From assembly GCF_029504655.1 (NCBI RefSeq), contig NZ_JAQFIL010000001.1, positions 4,655,001 to 4,719,000 of the forward strand: a stretch of 64,000 bases of DNA. Direction: 5' to 3'. Positions 55,272-64,000 of the stretch are shown piece by piece; the first letter of the stretch is position 1; the number at the start of each line of letters is the position of its first letter. The translations under genes and the position numbers were made by a program. The notes beneath the pieces are model-generated. The model searched no databases. It was given only the letters and a program-made list of their open reading frames with translations, and was not told the DNA's origin. The stretch comes from Catalinimonas alkaloidigena (lineage in GTDB: Bacteria > Bacteroidota > Bacteroidia > Cytophagales > Cyclobacteriaceae).

Positions 55272-55715
55272 ATGAAAACTAAAAATATCTTGTCATTCTC
55301 ATTACTGATGACTTTTATTCTGATAATGGGTTGTACCGACCAGCCATACTTTGACATCCCACGGGATGACAACGGAAACGTAATATTTACTGATATTTCA
55401 GAGGTCACCACGACGGGTGTAACCACTGCGGATGAGGATTTTACCATCTTTGCCCATTTCCCTAATGCACAACCAGGGGATGTGATGGAAGCAGAAGTGT
55501 TAAAAAACCAGGTGCCTTCATGGAATCCGGATGGAGCATTGCAGTTATTGCCCTTAGAGGGAACTAAGAAAGATGTAACTGTGGATGAAGACCTGAACAC
55601 TTCTGTAACCTATACCAGGGGAGAAGCCGATTTAATGAATGTAGGGGATGCCGTAACTGTGGTGTTTTCAGGGGCTACAGATTCAGGCATCATAGAGATC
55701 AGGCTTGAAGAATAG
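55272..55715 (+). CDS. Small lipoprotein, third gene of the SusCD operon
   Basis: 147 residues from ATG 55272 (MKTKNILSFSLLM; the TTG at 55263 is less likely). Lipobox LIMGC, Cys 21. Mature part is a single beta-sandwich-like domain (EVTTTGVTTADEDFTIFAHF, GDAVTVVFSGATDSGIIEIRL). Unknown; such surface lipoproteins after SusD often bind the ligand. No degrading enzyme is encoded in the operon. A terminator follows at 55744. Confidence 0.7.
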   Translation: MKTKNILSFSLLMTFILIMGCTDQPYFDIPRDDNGNVIFTDISEVTTTGVTTADEDFTIFAHFPNAQPGDVMEAEVLKNQVPSWNPDGALQLLPLEGTKKDVTVDEDLNTSVTYTRGEADLMNVGDAVTVVFSGATDSGIIEIRLEE

Positions 55716-55743
55716 TGGCTGACTGAAAACTCTTTTCTTATAT

Positions 55744-55775
55744 AGGCATTACTGTATTTTCAGTAATGCCTTTTT
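55744..55775 (+). terminator. Intrinsic terminator of the SusCD operon
   Basis: AGGCATTACTG (55744-55754), loop TATTTT, CAGTAATGCCT (55761-55771), then T-run. An 11-bp perfect stem 28 nt after the lipoprotein stop. Confidence 0.93.
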
Positions 55776-55897
55776 CTTTTATTGCTGTAACACTAAGTTT
55801 CAACCCAAATTTCTATACCACTTAATTCGCTACACTTTAAGAAATTCACCGTTGAAAATAGTAAAGACTCCCTCCAAAAAGGAAGCCTTTTATGCAA

Positions 55898-58810
55898 TTA
55901 AGCCATGTCGGCGACTTCCTGTTCCTGTCCTTCCGCTTCCTGATAAGCTTCCATAGGGATACAGCTGCACATCAGATTACGGTCTCCATAGGCACTGTCA
56001 ATTCGGCTTACTGATGGCCAGAACTTATGTGCTCTCACAAATGGCTGGGGATAAACAGCCTTTTCACGACTGTAGCTGAAGTTCCACACATCACTTAAGG
56101 CCACTTCAGCCGTATGAGGCGCATTCTTCAGTACATTATCTTCTTTGTCGGCTATGCCATCTTCCACCTCTTTGATCTCCTGACGAATACTCACCAAAGC
56201 TTCGCAAAAGCGGTCCAGCTCGGCTTTAGACTCACTTTCGGTAGGCTCAATCATCATCGTACCGGGAACCGGAAAGGATACTGTAGGTGCATGGAATCCG
56301 TAGTCCATCAGTCGCTTGGCAATATCTTCTACCTCAATGCCCGCTTTCTTAAACTCACGACAATCAATAATCATCTCATGCGCGCTGCGTCCATTTTTTC
56401 CGGTGTAGAGCACCGGGAAATGACCATCCAGACGCTGCTTGATGTAGTTAGCGTTCAATATAGCTATTTTGGTAGCATTGGTAAGTCCTGATCCACCCAT
56501 CATAGCAATATAGGCATAAGAAATTGTCAGGATGCTGGCACTGCCGTAAGGTGCAGCGGAGATGGCATGAATAGCCTGTTCCCCTCCTACTTTATGCACC
56601 GGGTTTCCTGGTAAGAAAGGCTCCAGATGAGCTGCTACGCCAATAGGTCCCATACCTGGTCCGCCTCCTCCATGAGGTATACAGAAAGTCTTGTGCAGGT
56701 TAAGGTGACAAACATCCGCCCCTACATTGGCCGGGCTGGTCAATCCTACCTGCGCATTCATATTGGCTCCGTCCATATACACCTGCCCGCCGTGCTGATG
56801 GATAATGTCGCAGATCTCCATGATCTCTTCTTCAAATACGCCGTGGGTACTGGGATAAGTTACCATCAGCGATGAAATCTGGCTATGATATTTTTCTGCT
56901 TTGGCTTTAAGGTCATTCAGATCAATATTTCCTTTGTCATCGCAATTTACTAATACTACTTCTCCCCCGGCCATTACCGCACTGGCGAAGTTGGTTCCAT
57001 GGGCAGAAGTGGGGATAAGCACTTTATCTCTGTGACCTTCGCCCCTGCTTTCATGGTAAGCCTGTATCACCATCAGTCCGGCATACTCTCCCTGGGCACC
57101 GGAATTAGGTTGAAGAGAAACTTCTGCAAAACCTGTAATCTCGCTCAACCAGGCTTTTAGTTCTTTAAAAAGCTTTTGGTAGCCTTCAGCCTGATTCAGG
57201 GGAGCAAAAGGGTGCAAACCTCCGAATTCAGGCCAGCTCAGCGGCATCATCTCAGTAGCAGCATTCAGCTTCATGGTGCAGGAGCCCAGAGAAATCATAG
57301 AATGTACCAGAGATAAATCTTTATTTTCCAGACTTTTGATATAGCGGAGCATGTCATGCTCGGCCTGGTATATATTAAAGACCGGATGTGTCAGGTATTC
57401 AGAGGTGCGTTGCAGATTTTCAGGCCAATTGATGGTAATCTCGCTGGTTTCCGCATGTAGATCAAAAGTTAATTCTTTATTGGCTACTTGGGCAAAAATT
57501 TCCAGCAGGGCCTGCACATCATGCAGTCGGGTGGTTTCGTCCACTGAAATGCCGACAAAATCACCTTCATAACGAAGGTTTACCTCCTGCAGCTCGGCAA
57601 TTTTCTTAAGCAATGCCTGATCTTCTACTTTAAGCTTAAGCGTATCAAAGTAAGCAGCGTTTAGCTGCTCAAAACCCAGGCTGTTTAGTCCTTTCTCTAA
57701 CAAACGGGCCATGGCATGTACCCGCTCAGCAATCTTTCTGATCCCTTTGGGGCCATGATACACCGCATACATTCCTGCCATTACGGCCAGCAAAACCTGC
57801 GCTGTACAGATATTAGAGGTAGCCCGGTCACGCTTGATGTGCTGCTCACGTGTTTGCAAAGCCATACGATACCCTTTCTTACCGGTAGCATCCTGAGACA
57901 CACCGATAATTCTGCCCGGAATCTGCCTTTTGTAAGCTTCGCGGGTAGCAAAATAAGCTGCATGAGGTCCGCCATAGCCCATAGGTACGCCTAATCGCTG
58001 GCTGGTACCTACCACACAGTCGGCACCAAACTCACCGGGAGGAGTAAGCATGCTCAAGCTTAGGAGGTCAGCGGCAACTGCCACATGTACGCTCTGCTCA
58101 TGAGCTTCTTCGGTCAACGCGCTATAATCGTGAACCGCTCCATCGGCATCAGGGTACTGCAGAAGTACGCCAAAAAGGTCTTCATCGCTAAGGTCAAGCT
58201 CACTGAGCTCGCCAATCACCAGATTGATGCCTACCGGCTTAGCCCTGGTTTTCAACACATCTATGGTCTGAGGGAAAGTGCGGCTGTCTACAAAAAAGGT
58301 ATGTGACTTCTTTTTAGCCCCCTTGCGCAATCCTAAAAACATGCTCATGGCTTCGGCAGCAGCAGTTCCTTCGTCCAGAAGAGAAGCATTTGCCAGTTCC
58401 ATGGCAGTCATATCCATCACCATGGTCTGGAAGTTGATCAAAGCTTCTAACCTGCCCTGTGCAATCTCTGCCTGATAGGGGGTGTAAGCAGTGTACCAAC
58501 CCGGATTTTCCAATATATTTCTTTGAATAACGGAGGGCACAATACAATCGTAATAGCCCATGCCTATATAAGACTTAAAAACTTTATTCTTAGCCGCCAG
58601 CTTTTTGAAAGATTGCAGAAAGTCATACTCTGACTTAGGCTCAGGGAGCTTCAGCCTTTTCTTGAGTTGAATGGCTTTGGGAATCGTTTCATCAATCAGG
58701 TCTTCCAGCGAAGAAGCCTTGATCGCTTCCAACATTTCCTTGATTTCTTCCGGACGGGGGCCATTGTGACGATGTTCAAAAGTGGTAGGAGACGAAAGAT
58801 TTATCTTCAT
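55898..58810 (-). CDS. gcvP: Glycine dehydrogenase (decarboxylating), P-protein
   Basis: 970 residues, full-length single-chain P-protein (fused N- and C-terminal halves). PLP lysine at 707 in [19 protein letters not shown]. Other signatures: [15 protein letters not shown] at the start, [16 protein letters not shown] and [15 protein letters not shown]. It decarboxylates glycine and passes the aminomethyl group to lipoylated H-protein. H-, T- and L-protein genes are not adjacent. Candidate promoter at 58936-58943. Confidence 0.97.
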   Translation of the reverse strand: MKINLSSPTTFEHRHNGPRPEEIKEMLEAIKASSLEDLIDETIPKAIQLKKRLKLPEPKSEYDFLQSFKKLAAKNKVFKSYIGMGYYDCIVPSVIQRNILENPGWYTAYTPYQAEIAQGRLEALINFQTMVMDMTAMELANASLLDEGTAAAEAMSMFLGLRKGAKKKSHTFFVDSRTFPQTIDVLKTRAKPVGINLVIGELSELDLSDEDLFGVLLQYPDADGAVHDYSALTEEAHEQSVHVAVAADLLSLSMLTPPGEFGADCVVGTSQRLGVPMGYGGPHAAYFATREAYKRQIPGRIIGVSQDATGKKGYRMALQTREQHIKRDRATSNICTAQVLLAVMAGMYAVYHGPKGIRKIAERVHAMARLLEKGLNSLGFEQLNAAYFDTLKLKVEDQALLKKIAELQEVNLRYEGDFVGISVDETTRLHDVQALLEIFAQVANKELTFDLHAETSEITINWPENLQRTSEYLTHPVFNIYQAEHDMLRYIKSLENKDLSLVHSMISLGSCTMKLNAATEMMPLSWPEFGGLHPFAPLNQAEGYQKLFKELKAWLSEITGFAEVSLQPNSGAQGEYAGLMVIQAYHESRGEGHRDKVLIPTSAHGTNFASAVMAGGEVVLVNCDDKGNIDLNDLKAKAEKYHSQISSLMVTYPSTHGVFEEEIMEICDIIHQHGGQVYMDGANMNAQVGLTSPANVGADVCHLNLHKTFCIPHGGGGPGMGPIGVAAHLEPFLPGNPVHKVGGEQAIHAISAAPYGSASILTISYAYIAMMGGSGLTNATKIAILNANYIKQRLDGHFPVLYTGKNGRSAHEMIIDCREFKKAGIEVEDIAKRLMDYGFHAPTVSFPVPGTMMIEPTESESKAELDRFCEALVSIRQEIKEVEDGIADKEDNVLKNAPHTAEVALSDVWNFSYSREKAVYPQPFVRAHKFWPSVSRIDSAYGDRNLMCSCIPMEAYQEAEGQEQEVADMA

Positions 58811-58935
58811 GAGCTACAGAAATAATTTTTCATGTCTTAAAACCTGCTGTGAATATAAATCACTAACGCTCAGCTCAATATATTCATCTAAATCCATAAG
58901 CAGGCTTTGCTTAGTCTGGCTTTTTAGCCAAACCG

Positions 58936-58943
58936 CAAATATA
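58936..58943 (-). promoter_or_regulatory. Candidate -7 element (TATATTTG) of gcvP
   Basis: Minus-strand TATATTTG fits TAnnTTTG, about 126 nt upstream of the gcvP ATG and just downstream of the hairpin at 58964-58980. Confidence 0.35.
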
Positions 58944-58956
58944 GAATACAAGTACG

Positions 58957-58980
58957 GAAAAATAAGAGCGCGCTGCTCTT
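58957..58980 (-). terminator. Terminator downstream of the YpsA-like pseudogene
   Basis: AAGAGC (58964-58969), loop GCGCT, GCTCTT (58975-58980); on the minus strand ATTTTT follows (complement of 58957-58963). It would stop transcripts from the PQQ dehydrogenase and YpsA-like genes before gcvP. Confidence 0.65.
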
Positions 58981-59140
58981 TTTATTCTTTTCTAGCAGAT
59001 AACCGCACTTGGTGAGGAGTAGTTCATCAAATTAGGACGAATATTAAGCACAAATGTTTTCTTTCGGACAAGTCTGAAACTCCTTAAAACCTGACAAAAG
59101 CCAAGTGGATGAATGTCTGTACAGGTAAGACTATTTTATC

Positions 59141-59638
59141 TCAATATTTCTCTTGATGGCTAAGCAAGGAAAGGCGAAGAAAAGCGAATACTATATCTCC
59201 TATGCCTTCTTCTGTACTTTCAGCAGGCCCGGCTACATTGAGCGTTCGCACCGCCTTTGCTTTTAACCAGTCTGTTAGCAATTTTTCTGATACTTTCAAG
59301 CCAGGGTCAAGGAGGAGTAAGGGCTTGTGATAGATTTCTGCAGCCTTCATTGTCCAGCGAGTGCCCGCATCTTTGGGCTTGGCCTGTGAAGTTAGGATCA
59401 GGGTAGCATCCGCATCCCGCACATTCCACTCGCTGCGTAGCGAACGAGGGACATCAGGAGCATTTTCACTTCTCTCCTGAGGAGTTTCTTCTAAGGTAAA
59501 GCTTTCCGGGATCACTCCATCCTCACAAGTACGTCCCGGGGGGCACCACCCTCAGTGTAGTATTCCCAGTTTCTGTGCAACACGCAGTGCAACCTGGTCT
59601 ACGCCTGTCTGTCCACCGGAAATAATTTTGACTATCAT
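59141..59638 (-). pseudogene. YpsA/SLOG-family (putative molybdenum carrier-type) gene, broken by in-frame TGA
   Basis: From ATG 59638 the frame reads MIVKIISGGQTGVDQVALRV, then AQKLGILH, stop TGA at 59552-59554 (codon 29), then GWCPPGRTCEDG, GVIPESF and the conserved RSEWNVRDADATLILTSQ, ending at 59141. Family members have HGGWCPKGR at this point, so GGA to TGA (Gly to stop) is the simple explanation. The rest of the 165-codon frame is intact and no frameshift is present. The SLOG-type fold binds nucleotide; the molybdenum-carrier name is only a family label. Three nt after the PQQ dehydrogenase stop. Confidence 0.85.
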
Positions 59639-59641
59639 TTA

Positions 59642-61855
59642 TCACTCCTGTTCCGGCAGGGCAAAAGCCACATAGGCATCGGAAGAAGGAGTACCGCCTC
59701 TTCCTCCTCCTCCGGCAGCGATAACTACATATTGCCTGCCACCCACCATGTAGGTAGCCGGAACGGCATAGCCACCGGCAGGAAGGGTAGCCTGCCATAA
59801 CTCTTCACCGGTCTCAGCATCAAAGGCCCGAATTTTCTCATCGGTAGTAGCCCCAATGAACACCAACCCTCCTGCCGTGCTGATACAGCCGCCAAAGGTA
59901 CGGTTGCCGGTAACAGGGATTCCCATTTCAGTGAGCTCTTCAATCTCGCCTAAAGGCACTTTCCATTTGAGTTCTCCGGTAGTCAGGTCAATAGCATTGA
60001 GGCTGCCCCAGGGTGGTTTGGATAAGGGGTAGCCTTTTTTGTCCATAAATTTATTATAACCAGCTGTCACATAGCGCTGAGACTGCTTTTCTGAGGAAGA
60101 TAGGCTGGTATTTTCCATACTTTCAGCTCCTTCCTCCAGAAACAGTACAATTGAGGCCAGCTCTCTGTCAGAAAACTGGCTGTAGGCAGGCATAGCGCCA
60201 TTTCCATTCCTGATGATTCCTGCAATTTTCTCACCTTCATAACGCTCGCCGACCTCCAACAGAGAGGGAAAAGAGGGCTGGATACCCTGCCGGTCGGCAC
60301 CATGGCAGGCCGAGCAGTTGAGTTCATAAAGATTTTGCCCCAACGATCTACTTGGTTCAGCATCCGGTTGATCATCCATCACCGCTACCTCATCCCGCAC
60401 CGTGACCGGACGAATCTTGTTGATGGAAGCCAGTTCGTTGGCATTAATATACATCACTTCAGTATGAGGATTTACCGAAGCCCCACCCCAAAGGCCACCG
60501 CCCCAGGTGCCGGGCATTCCCAGACTCCCCTGAATACTGGGGGGAGTGAATCGCCCTTCGTAGCGGTATTTACCATATTCTTCCAATGGATCATCATCGG
60601 TGCCGGTAGAGAACGTTCTCAAATCATCTTCGGTCAAAGTCTGGCGCGTGTAGAAGCCGGTTTTAGGGTAAGGCTGGGTAGGCCAGGCCTCTTCTCCCGC
60701 TATGTCAGAAGCGGGTACGGGCTGTTCTTCCATTTCAAAGAGTGGTTCGCCGGTTTCACGGTCCAGTACCACCAGATAACCCATTTTGGTAGGTTGTACT
60801 ACTGCGTCTTTTTCCTCACCATCTAGTGTTATACTTACTAAACTGGGCGCGCAGGGCAGGTCATAGTCCAGCAGGTCGTGGTGTACCACCTGATAATGCC
60901 AGATATACGCTCCGGTAGCTGCATCTACAGCAATTACCGAATTGCCATAGAGGTTTTTACCTTTACGATTGGCGCCATAGAAGTCATAAGAGGGAGAGCC
61001 GGTAGCCAGGAAAACCCAGCCTCTTTCTTTATCCAGACTCAAGCCTCCCCACACATTGACCGCCCCATACCATTCACCCTCCTGCCAGTCCCAGGTTTCG
61101 TAGCCAGGCTCTCCTTCCTGAGGTATGGTATGGAACACCCAGGCCATCTCTCCGCTGCGCACATCATAGGCACGTACAAAGCCAGGAGATGAATTATAAC
61201 CTTCACCGGTAGCCGATCCCATGATAATCAGGTCTTCATAAATGATACCGGGAGAGGTAGCAGAAAGACTGAGATCTTCCGCAGGATAGATAAGCCCTTC
61301 TCTTAGGTCAACCCTGCCATTACTGCCAAAGCTTGAAATAATTTCACCATTACTGGCATCCAGGGCAATCAGATAATAACCAGCGGTGAAAAGGATACGC
61401 TTATCTTCTCCTTCACGCCAATACGTAACGCCCCGATTGACTCCCGAAATGGTATTTTCTGCTTCCGGTACAAACTTCCAGATTTCTTCTCCGCTCTGTG
61501 CATCCAGGGCAACGACCGCAAGTTTGGGAGATGTGATATACATTACGCCATCAATGATGAGCGGATTGCATTGAATAGTAGTACGCTCTCCGGCATCTCC
61601 ACTATAATATTCCCAGACCGGCTCCAACTGCTGTACATTGGTGGTATTGATTTGCTCCAAAGCAGAAAACTGATTGGCGGCGGCAGTACCACGATATACT
61701 TCCCAGTCTTGATATGCGGCAGAAGCATCAGTGTGGGCATGCGGCTGGCAGGCTGTGAAGTAAAGTACTAAGTAAAATAGTAAGCAGGCATTACAAACGC
61801 GCACAAGAATGAACGCACTAAAAACACGCGCTAGTATAGGGGAATATTGATTCAT
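59642..61855 (-). CDS. Lipoprotein PQQ-dependent dehydrogenase with fused cytochrome c domain
   Basis: 737 residues. Signal and lipobox YFTAC, Cys 36. Eight-bladed PQQ propeller: WEYYSGDAGERTTIQCNPLI, VTYWREGEDKRILF, GYETWDWQEGEWYGAVNVWG, and repeated ALDAxxGExIWK motifs. An inserted cytochrome c domain around residues 505-590 has the heme motif CSACHG (Cys 514, Cys 517, His 518). PQQ returns after it (FIGATTDEKIRAFDAETGEELW). Quinoprotein of the glucose/alcohol dehydrogenase type passing electrons through its own heme; substrate uncertain. PQQ synthesis genes are not in the window. Confidence 0.92.
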   Translation of the reverse strand: MNQYSPILARVFSAFILVRVCNACLLFYLVLYFTACQPHAHTDASAAYQDWEVYRGTAAANQFSALEQINTTNVQQLEPVWEYYSGDAGERTTIQCNPLIIDGVMYITSPKLAVVALDAQSGEEIWKFVPEAENTISGVNRGVTYWREGEDKRILFTAGYYLIALDASNGEIISSFGSNGRVDLREGLIYPAEDLSLSATSPGIIYEDLIIMGSATGEGYNSSPGFVRAYDVRSGEMAWVFHTIPQEGEPGYETWDWQEGEWYGAVNVWGGLSLDKERGWVFLATGSPSYDFYGANRKGKNLYGNSVIAVDAATGAYIWHYQVVHHDLLDYDLPCAPSLVSITLDGEEKDAVVQPTKMGYLVVLDRETGEPLFEMEEQPVPASDIAGEEAWPTQPYPKTGFYTRQTLTEDDLRTFSTGTDDDPLEEYGKYRYEGRFTPPSIQGSLGMPGTWGGGLWGGASVNPHTEVMYINANELASINKIRPVTVRDEVAVMDDQPDAEPSRSLGQNLYELNCSACHGADRQGIQPSFPSLLEVGERYEGEKIAGIIRNGNGAMPAYSQFSDRELASIVLFLEEGAESMENTSLSSSEKQSQRYVTAGYNKFMDKKGYPLSKPPWGSLNAIDLTTGELKWKVPLGEIEELTEMGIPVTGNRTFGGCISTAGGLVFIGATTDEKIRAFDAETGEELWQATLPAGGYAVPATYMVGGRQYVVIAAGGGGRGGTPSSDAYVAFALPEQE

Positions 61856-62367
61856 TACAGTCAGGTTGTTGAGTATCTACTTAATCACTTAGCTCCTAAA
61901 ATAGAAAGCTTTTATAAAGCCGCGCAAAGTCTCGGGCATTATTTTCTAGGATTGATACTTCTATCCCGGTCTTCTTTAGCATCCCTACCCTTTTTTTAGC
62001 CTCAGCACAGGCATATCCCTGCTTCCAAAACTAGTATTGAGCCTCGGCTTGGTACTCGTCGCCTCCCTCCGAAATGATTTTTAGGCTTAGCCGGGCAATT
62101 TCTTTAAGTATTATGAGGGTTTTGAACATCACTTTGCCCTCTGTACCTGCTGCTCAGGTAATTTTAAACCTCAGAAAACATATTTAAGCAGCTAACCTAC
62201 CCTATTACAAGGCTCAGTCCAGCATTGGGTAGACGTTTCCCTTCATTGATTAAGCCTTATTTTCATCATTTCGCTCATTTTCCATCCATGTTATGTTAGT
62301 ATAATTCATATAATTTATTTAAATATTAATATTTTTATCTTTGGTATTACAAAAAACTAAAGCGGAT
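61856..62367. other. Intergenic region, nothing recognised except a -7 box
   Basis: About 510 nt between divergent genes. No ORF longer than about 60 codons of convincing character, no RNA gene. May contain decayed sequence. Confidence 0.4.
62336..62343 (+). promoter_or_regulatory. Candidate -7 element (TATCTTTG)
   Basis: TATCTTTG fits TAnnTTTG, 25 nt upstream of the ATG at 62368, within strongly A+T-rich DNA. Confidence 0.45.
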
Positions 62368-63012
62368 ATGAAAATCTCATCTTTCAATCAAAATGAATTG
62401 ACCTACTATGTAGACATCGCTGTGCAGGCAGTCATTTCTATTCCTGAACTTGAAGCTGCTATGGCAGAGGCAGGACTCACCCTTGAAAAGGTGAAAGTAG
62501 GATTTGCGCTATGCGAAGATGTCTTCAACTGGCAGACAAAGCAGGAGGAAACCCAGAGTAATGCGAGTATAGCAAAGCGTCGTCTGAACCAGGCACGTGA
62601 TACCATTGACAGCATTTATACCAAACACCGTATTGCCGCACGTTTTGTCTACCGGGAAGATGAAGGTATACTTAAGAAGCTGCAATTGCAGGGTAGTCGT
62701 AAGAGACGTTATACGGATTGGCTGGATCAGGTACAGCAGTTTTACAAGCATCTGGATACAGAAGCGTTGCAGCCAGTAGGTATTCTTCCTGAAGAAGTTA
62801 GCGAAGTGAAAAAGCTCATTGGTAAACTCACAGAACTACAGGTACTGCGTTTTGACAGCCGTCGTCTGGCCCAGCAGACTACCGAAATGAAACAGAAGGC
62901 AGTACTAAAGCTGCGTCAGTGGTTCCGCTACTTCATCAGCACCGCCGAACTCGCCTGCAAAGATAACCCTCAACTGCTGGAAGCTATGGGAATTGTAGTG
63001 CCTTCTAAGTGA
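62368..63012 (+). CDS. Charged helical protein of unknown function
   Basis: 214 residues from ATG 62368 (MKISSFNQNELTYYVD). No signal peptide, no membrane helix, no family I recognise. Mostly helical and basic: AKRRLNQARDTIDSIYTKHRI, LQGSRKRRYTDWLDQVQQFYK, and SRRLAQQTTEMKQKAVLKLRQW. One Cys-containing segment (GFALCEDVFNWQ). Own promoter-like element. Flanked by hairpin repeats on its right side. Probably cytoplasmic. Confidence 0.65.
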   Translation: MKISSFNQNELTYYVDIAVQAVISIPELEAAMAEAGLTLEKVKVGFALCEDVFNWQTKQEETQSNASIAKRRLNQARDTIDSIYTKHRIAARFVYREDEGILKKLQLQGSRKRRYTDWLDQVQQFYKHLDTEALQPVGILPEEVSEVKKLIGKLTELQVLRFDSRRLAQQTTEMKQKAVLKLRQWFRYFISTAELACKDNPQLLEAMGIVVPSK

Positions 63013-63109
63013 AATAGACAGCATGGGTTATAAACGGCACGCCAGGTAGATACCTCCAGGGAAAAAATTGCGAGCAAGCGTTGTAAATGCGCGCTAGAAA
63101 AGGCTTAAC

Positions 63110-63155
63110 TGACGCGCGTTTGTAACGTCAGGCGTGGAGCGTGTGATTACGCTCC
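63110..63155. repeat. Hairpin repeat, copy 2, two adjacent stems
   Basis: TGACG (63110-63114) with CGTCA (63126-63130), and GGAGCGT (63136-63142) with ACGCTCC (63149-63155). CGCGTTTGTAACG at 63115-63127 is the reverse complement of 30323-30335. Confidence 0.6.
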
Positions 63156-63226
63156 CCATGATAGATTTAGTCTGGTTTTTCTTTATTTTCGCAATTTGAG
63201 TATCACCGCCAACCCATACTATACTT

Positions 63227-64000
63227 ATGAGAGCTATTTCCATTGCCAGCCTGCTATTATTGCTGTGCCTTCATCTTACTGCTTTTGCGCAAACACATAA
63301 TGCTTACGAGATCTCATTTGCCAATGCGGTACATCATGAAGCCGAAATCAAAGCCACCTTTACCAATCTGGAGCACAAAGTCTTGGAAGTACGTATGAGC
63401 CGTACTTCTCCCGGTCGCTATGCCCTGCATGAGTTTGCCAAGAATGTATATGACGTCAAAGCGGTAGATAGTAAAGGCGAAGAATTGGAAATCACCCGTC
63501 CTAATCCTCACCAATGGAATATCAGCGGGCATGACGGCACAGTGGTATTAAGCTACACACTTTTCGCCAACCGAGGCGATGGTACTTATTCACAGGTAGA
63601 TGAAACGCATGCCCATCTCAATATACCCGCTACTTTTATATATGCTCCTGCCCTTGCTCAGCGCCCTGTTCAGGTGAAATTTAATGTACGGGATGATCTG
63701 AACTGGAAAGTAGCTACGCAACTCAAAGACTTAGGTGATAATCTGTACTACGCTCCTGACCTGGACTACTTTATGGACAGCCCTACCGAGATCAGCAATT
63801 ACCAGCTCCGCGAGTTTCAGGAAGAGTCTAATGGAAAAAGCTATAATATCCGCCTCGTTCTGCATCATCCCGGTACAGAAGCTGAACTGGATGAGTATTT
63901 TGAAAAAGTGAAGAAAGTAGTACAACAGGAAAAGGCAGTCTTTGGCACTTTACCCGATTTTGATTATGGTACATATACTTTTCTGGCCTGCTATATGCCT
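63227..64000 (+). CDS. M61-family peptidase (glycyl-aminopeptidase-like), N-terminal part, cut by window
   Basis: 258 residues visible from ATG 63227 (MRAISIASLLLLLCLHLTAF) with a signal peptide ending AFAQT. The visible sequence is the M61 N-terminal beta domain: YEISFANAVHHEAEIKATF, VRMSRTSPGRYALHEFAKNVYD, HLNIPATFIYAPAL and FGTLPDFDYGTYTFLACYMP. The catalytic HExxH domain would lie beyond 64000. Periplasmic or outer-membrane peptidase; an alternative call is a related beta-rich aminopeptidase-like protein. Confidence 0.8.
   Translation, partial: MRAISIASLLLLLCLHLTAFAQTHNAYEISFANAVHHEAEIKATFTNLEHKVLEVRMSRTSPGRYALHEFAKNVYDVKAVDSKGEELEITRPNPHQWNISGHDGTVVLSYTLFANRGDGTYSQVDETHAHLNIPATFIYAPALAQRPVQVKFNVRDDLNWKVATQLKDLGDNLYYAPDLDYFMDSPTEISNYQLREFQEESNGKSYNIRLVLHHPGTEAELDEYFEKVKKVVQQEKAVFGTLPDFDYGTYTFLACYMP

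Larger units (their letters stand above)
58811..59140. other. Intergenic region upstream of gcvP
   Basis: 330 nt. Holds the terminator and candidate promoter described separately. No glycine-riboswitch-like sequence seen. Confidence 0.5.

Noticed and set aside
58811..59140. Glycine riboswitch before gcvP
   Set aside because: No glycine-aptamer-like sequence or tandem structure is recognisable upstream; only a terminator and a candidate promoter.
59552..59554. TGA read as selenocysteine
   Set aside because: Family residue here is Gly, and no convincing Sec insertion hairpin follows within the coding sequence.
59523..59798. 91-codon minus-strand frame with many Cys and Arg
   Set aside because: Out-of-frame reading across the end of the PQQ gene and the start of the YpsA-like gene; composition is artificial-looking.
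60302..60826. 174-codon plus-strand frame over the PQQ dehydrogenase gene
   Set aside because: Antisense shadow; the minus strand carries PQQ and heme motifs.
1..64000. tRNA, rRNA or CRISPR elements
   Set aside because: No cloverleaf-like sequence, rRNA-like conserved block or regularly spaced direct repeats noticed on either strand.

Overview
The window looks like chromosomal DNA of a member of the Bacteroidota, probably a Cytophagales-type environmental bacterium. The evidence is a SusC/SusD pair preceded by FecI-like sigma and FecR-like anti-sigma genes, several TAnnTTTG-type -7 promoter elements, many secreted or lipobox-bearing proteins, and genera-typical small families (DinB, DUF4386, RibD-C, VOC). 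No rRNA, tRNA, CRISPR array or complete mobile element was found.

Layout, left half. At 1-3.4 kb a very large multidomain surface protein (minus strand, 3' end outside the window) lies beside a small secreted protein. At 3.8-6.3 kb there is a PGDYG-domain protein and a secreted GH29 alpha-L-fucosidase. At 6.5-9.1 kb two guanidino-group enzymes (CtlX-like hydrolase and arginine deiminase) lie in one orientation and could together turn arginine into ornithine. At 9.35-13.96 kb is a trpC-trpF-trpB-X-trpA cluster in which X is an ATP-grasp enzyme; trpE/G/D are not in the window. At 14-22.5 kb follow housekeeping and stress genes: UspA, an ABC exporter, an RlpA lipoprotein, D-lactate dehydrogenase, ACP phosphodiesterase, a monooxygenase, a methyltransferase and DinB. 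At 22.5-25 kb a mutarotase-like secreted protein converges on a GH28 polygalacturonase gene broken by one in-frame TAG.

Middle. The 25-30.4 kb stretch is accessory-looking: a triple hairpin cluster, an IS481 transposase remnant, an orphan secreted protein and a TolB/TPR/AraC regulator. From 37.4 down to 32.5 kb runs a tightly spaced minus-strand operon of small enzymes (VOC proteins, two RibD-C reductases, SnoaL, DoxX, a P-loop protein), headed by a broken GyrI-like gene and divergent from a GlxA-type regulator. At 39.4-42.3 kb LytS/LytR-type two-component genes lie directly before an M15 peptidase lipoprotein. BCCT and MFS transporters and a GntR regulator fill 42-46.7 kb.

Right part. At 48.3-55.7 kb a FecI-FecR-SusC(STN)-SusD-lipoprotein locus ends in a clear terminator. 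It has the signals of sigma/anti-sigma control through the OM receptor but no linked degradative enzyme. gcvP follows at 55.9-58.8 kb, then a SLOG/YpsA-like gene broken by an in-frame TGA and a lipoprotein PQQ dehydrogenase with a fused cytochrome c domain. The window ends in an M61-type peptidase gene cut by the right edge.

Three genes carry premature in-frame stops (24.39, 37.13 and 59.55 kb), one of them with an added frameshift. All functions are read from the sequence and from recalled family knowledge; no database search was possible.
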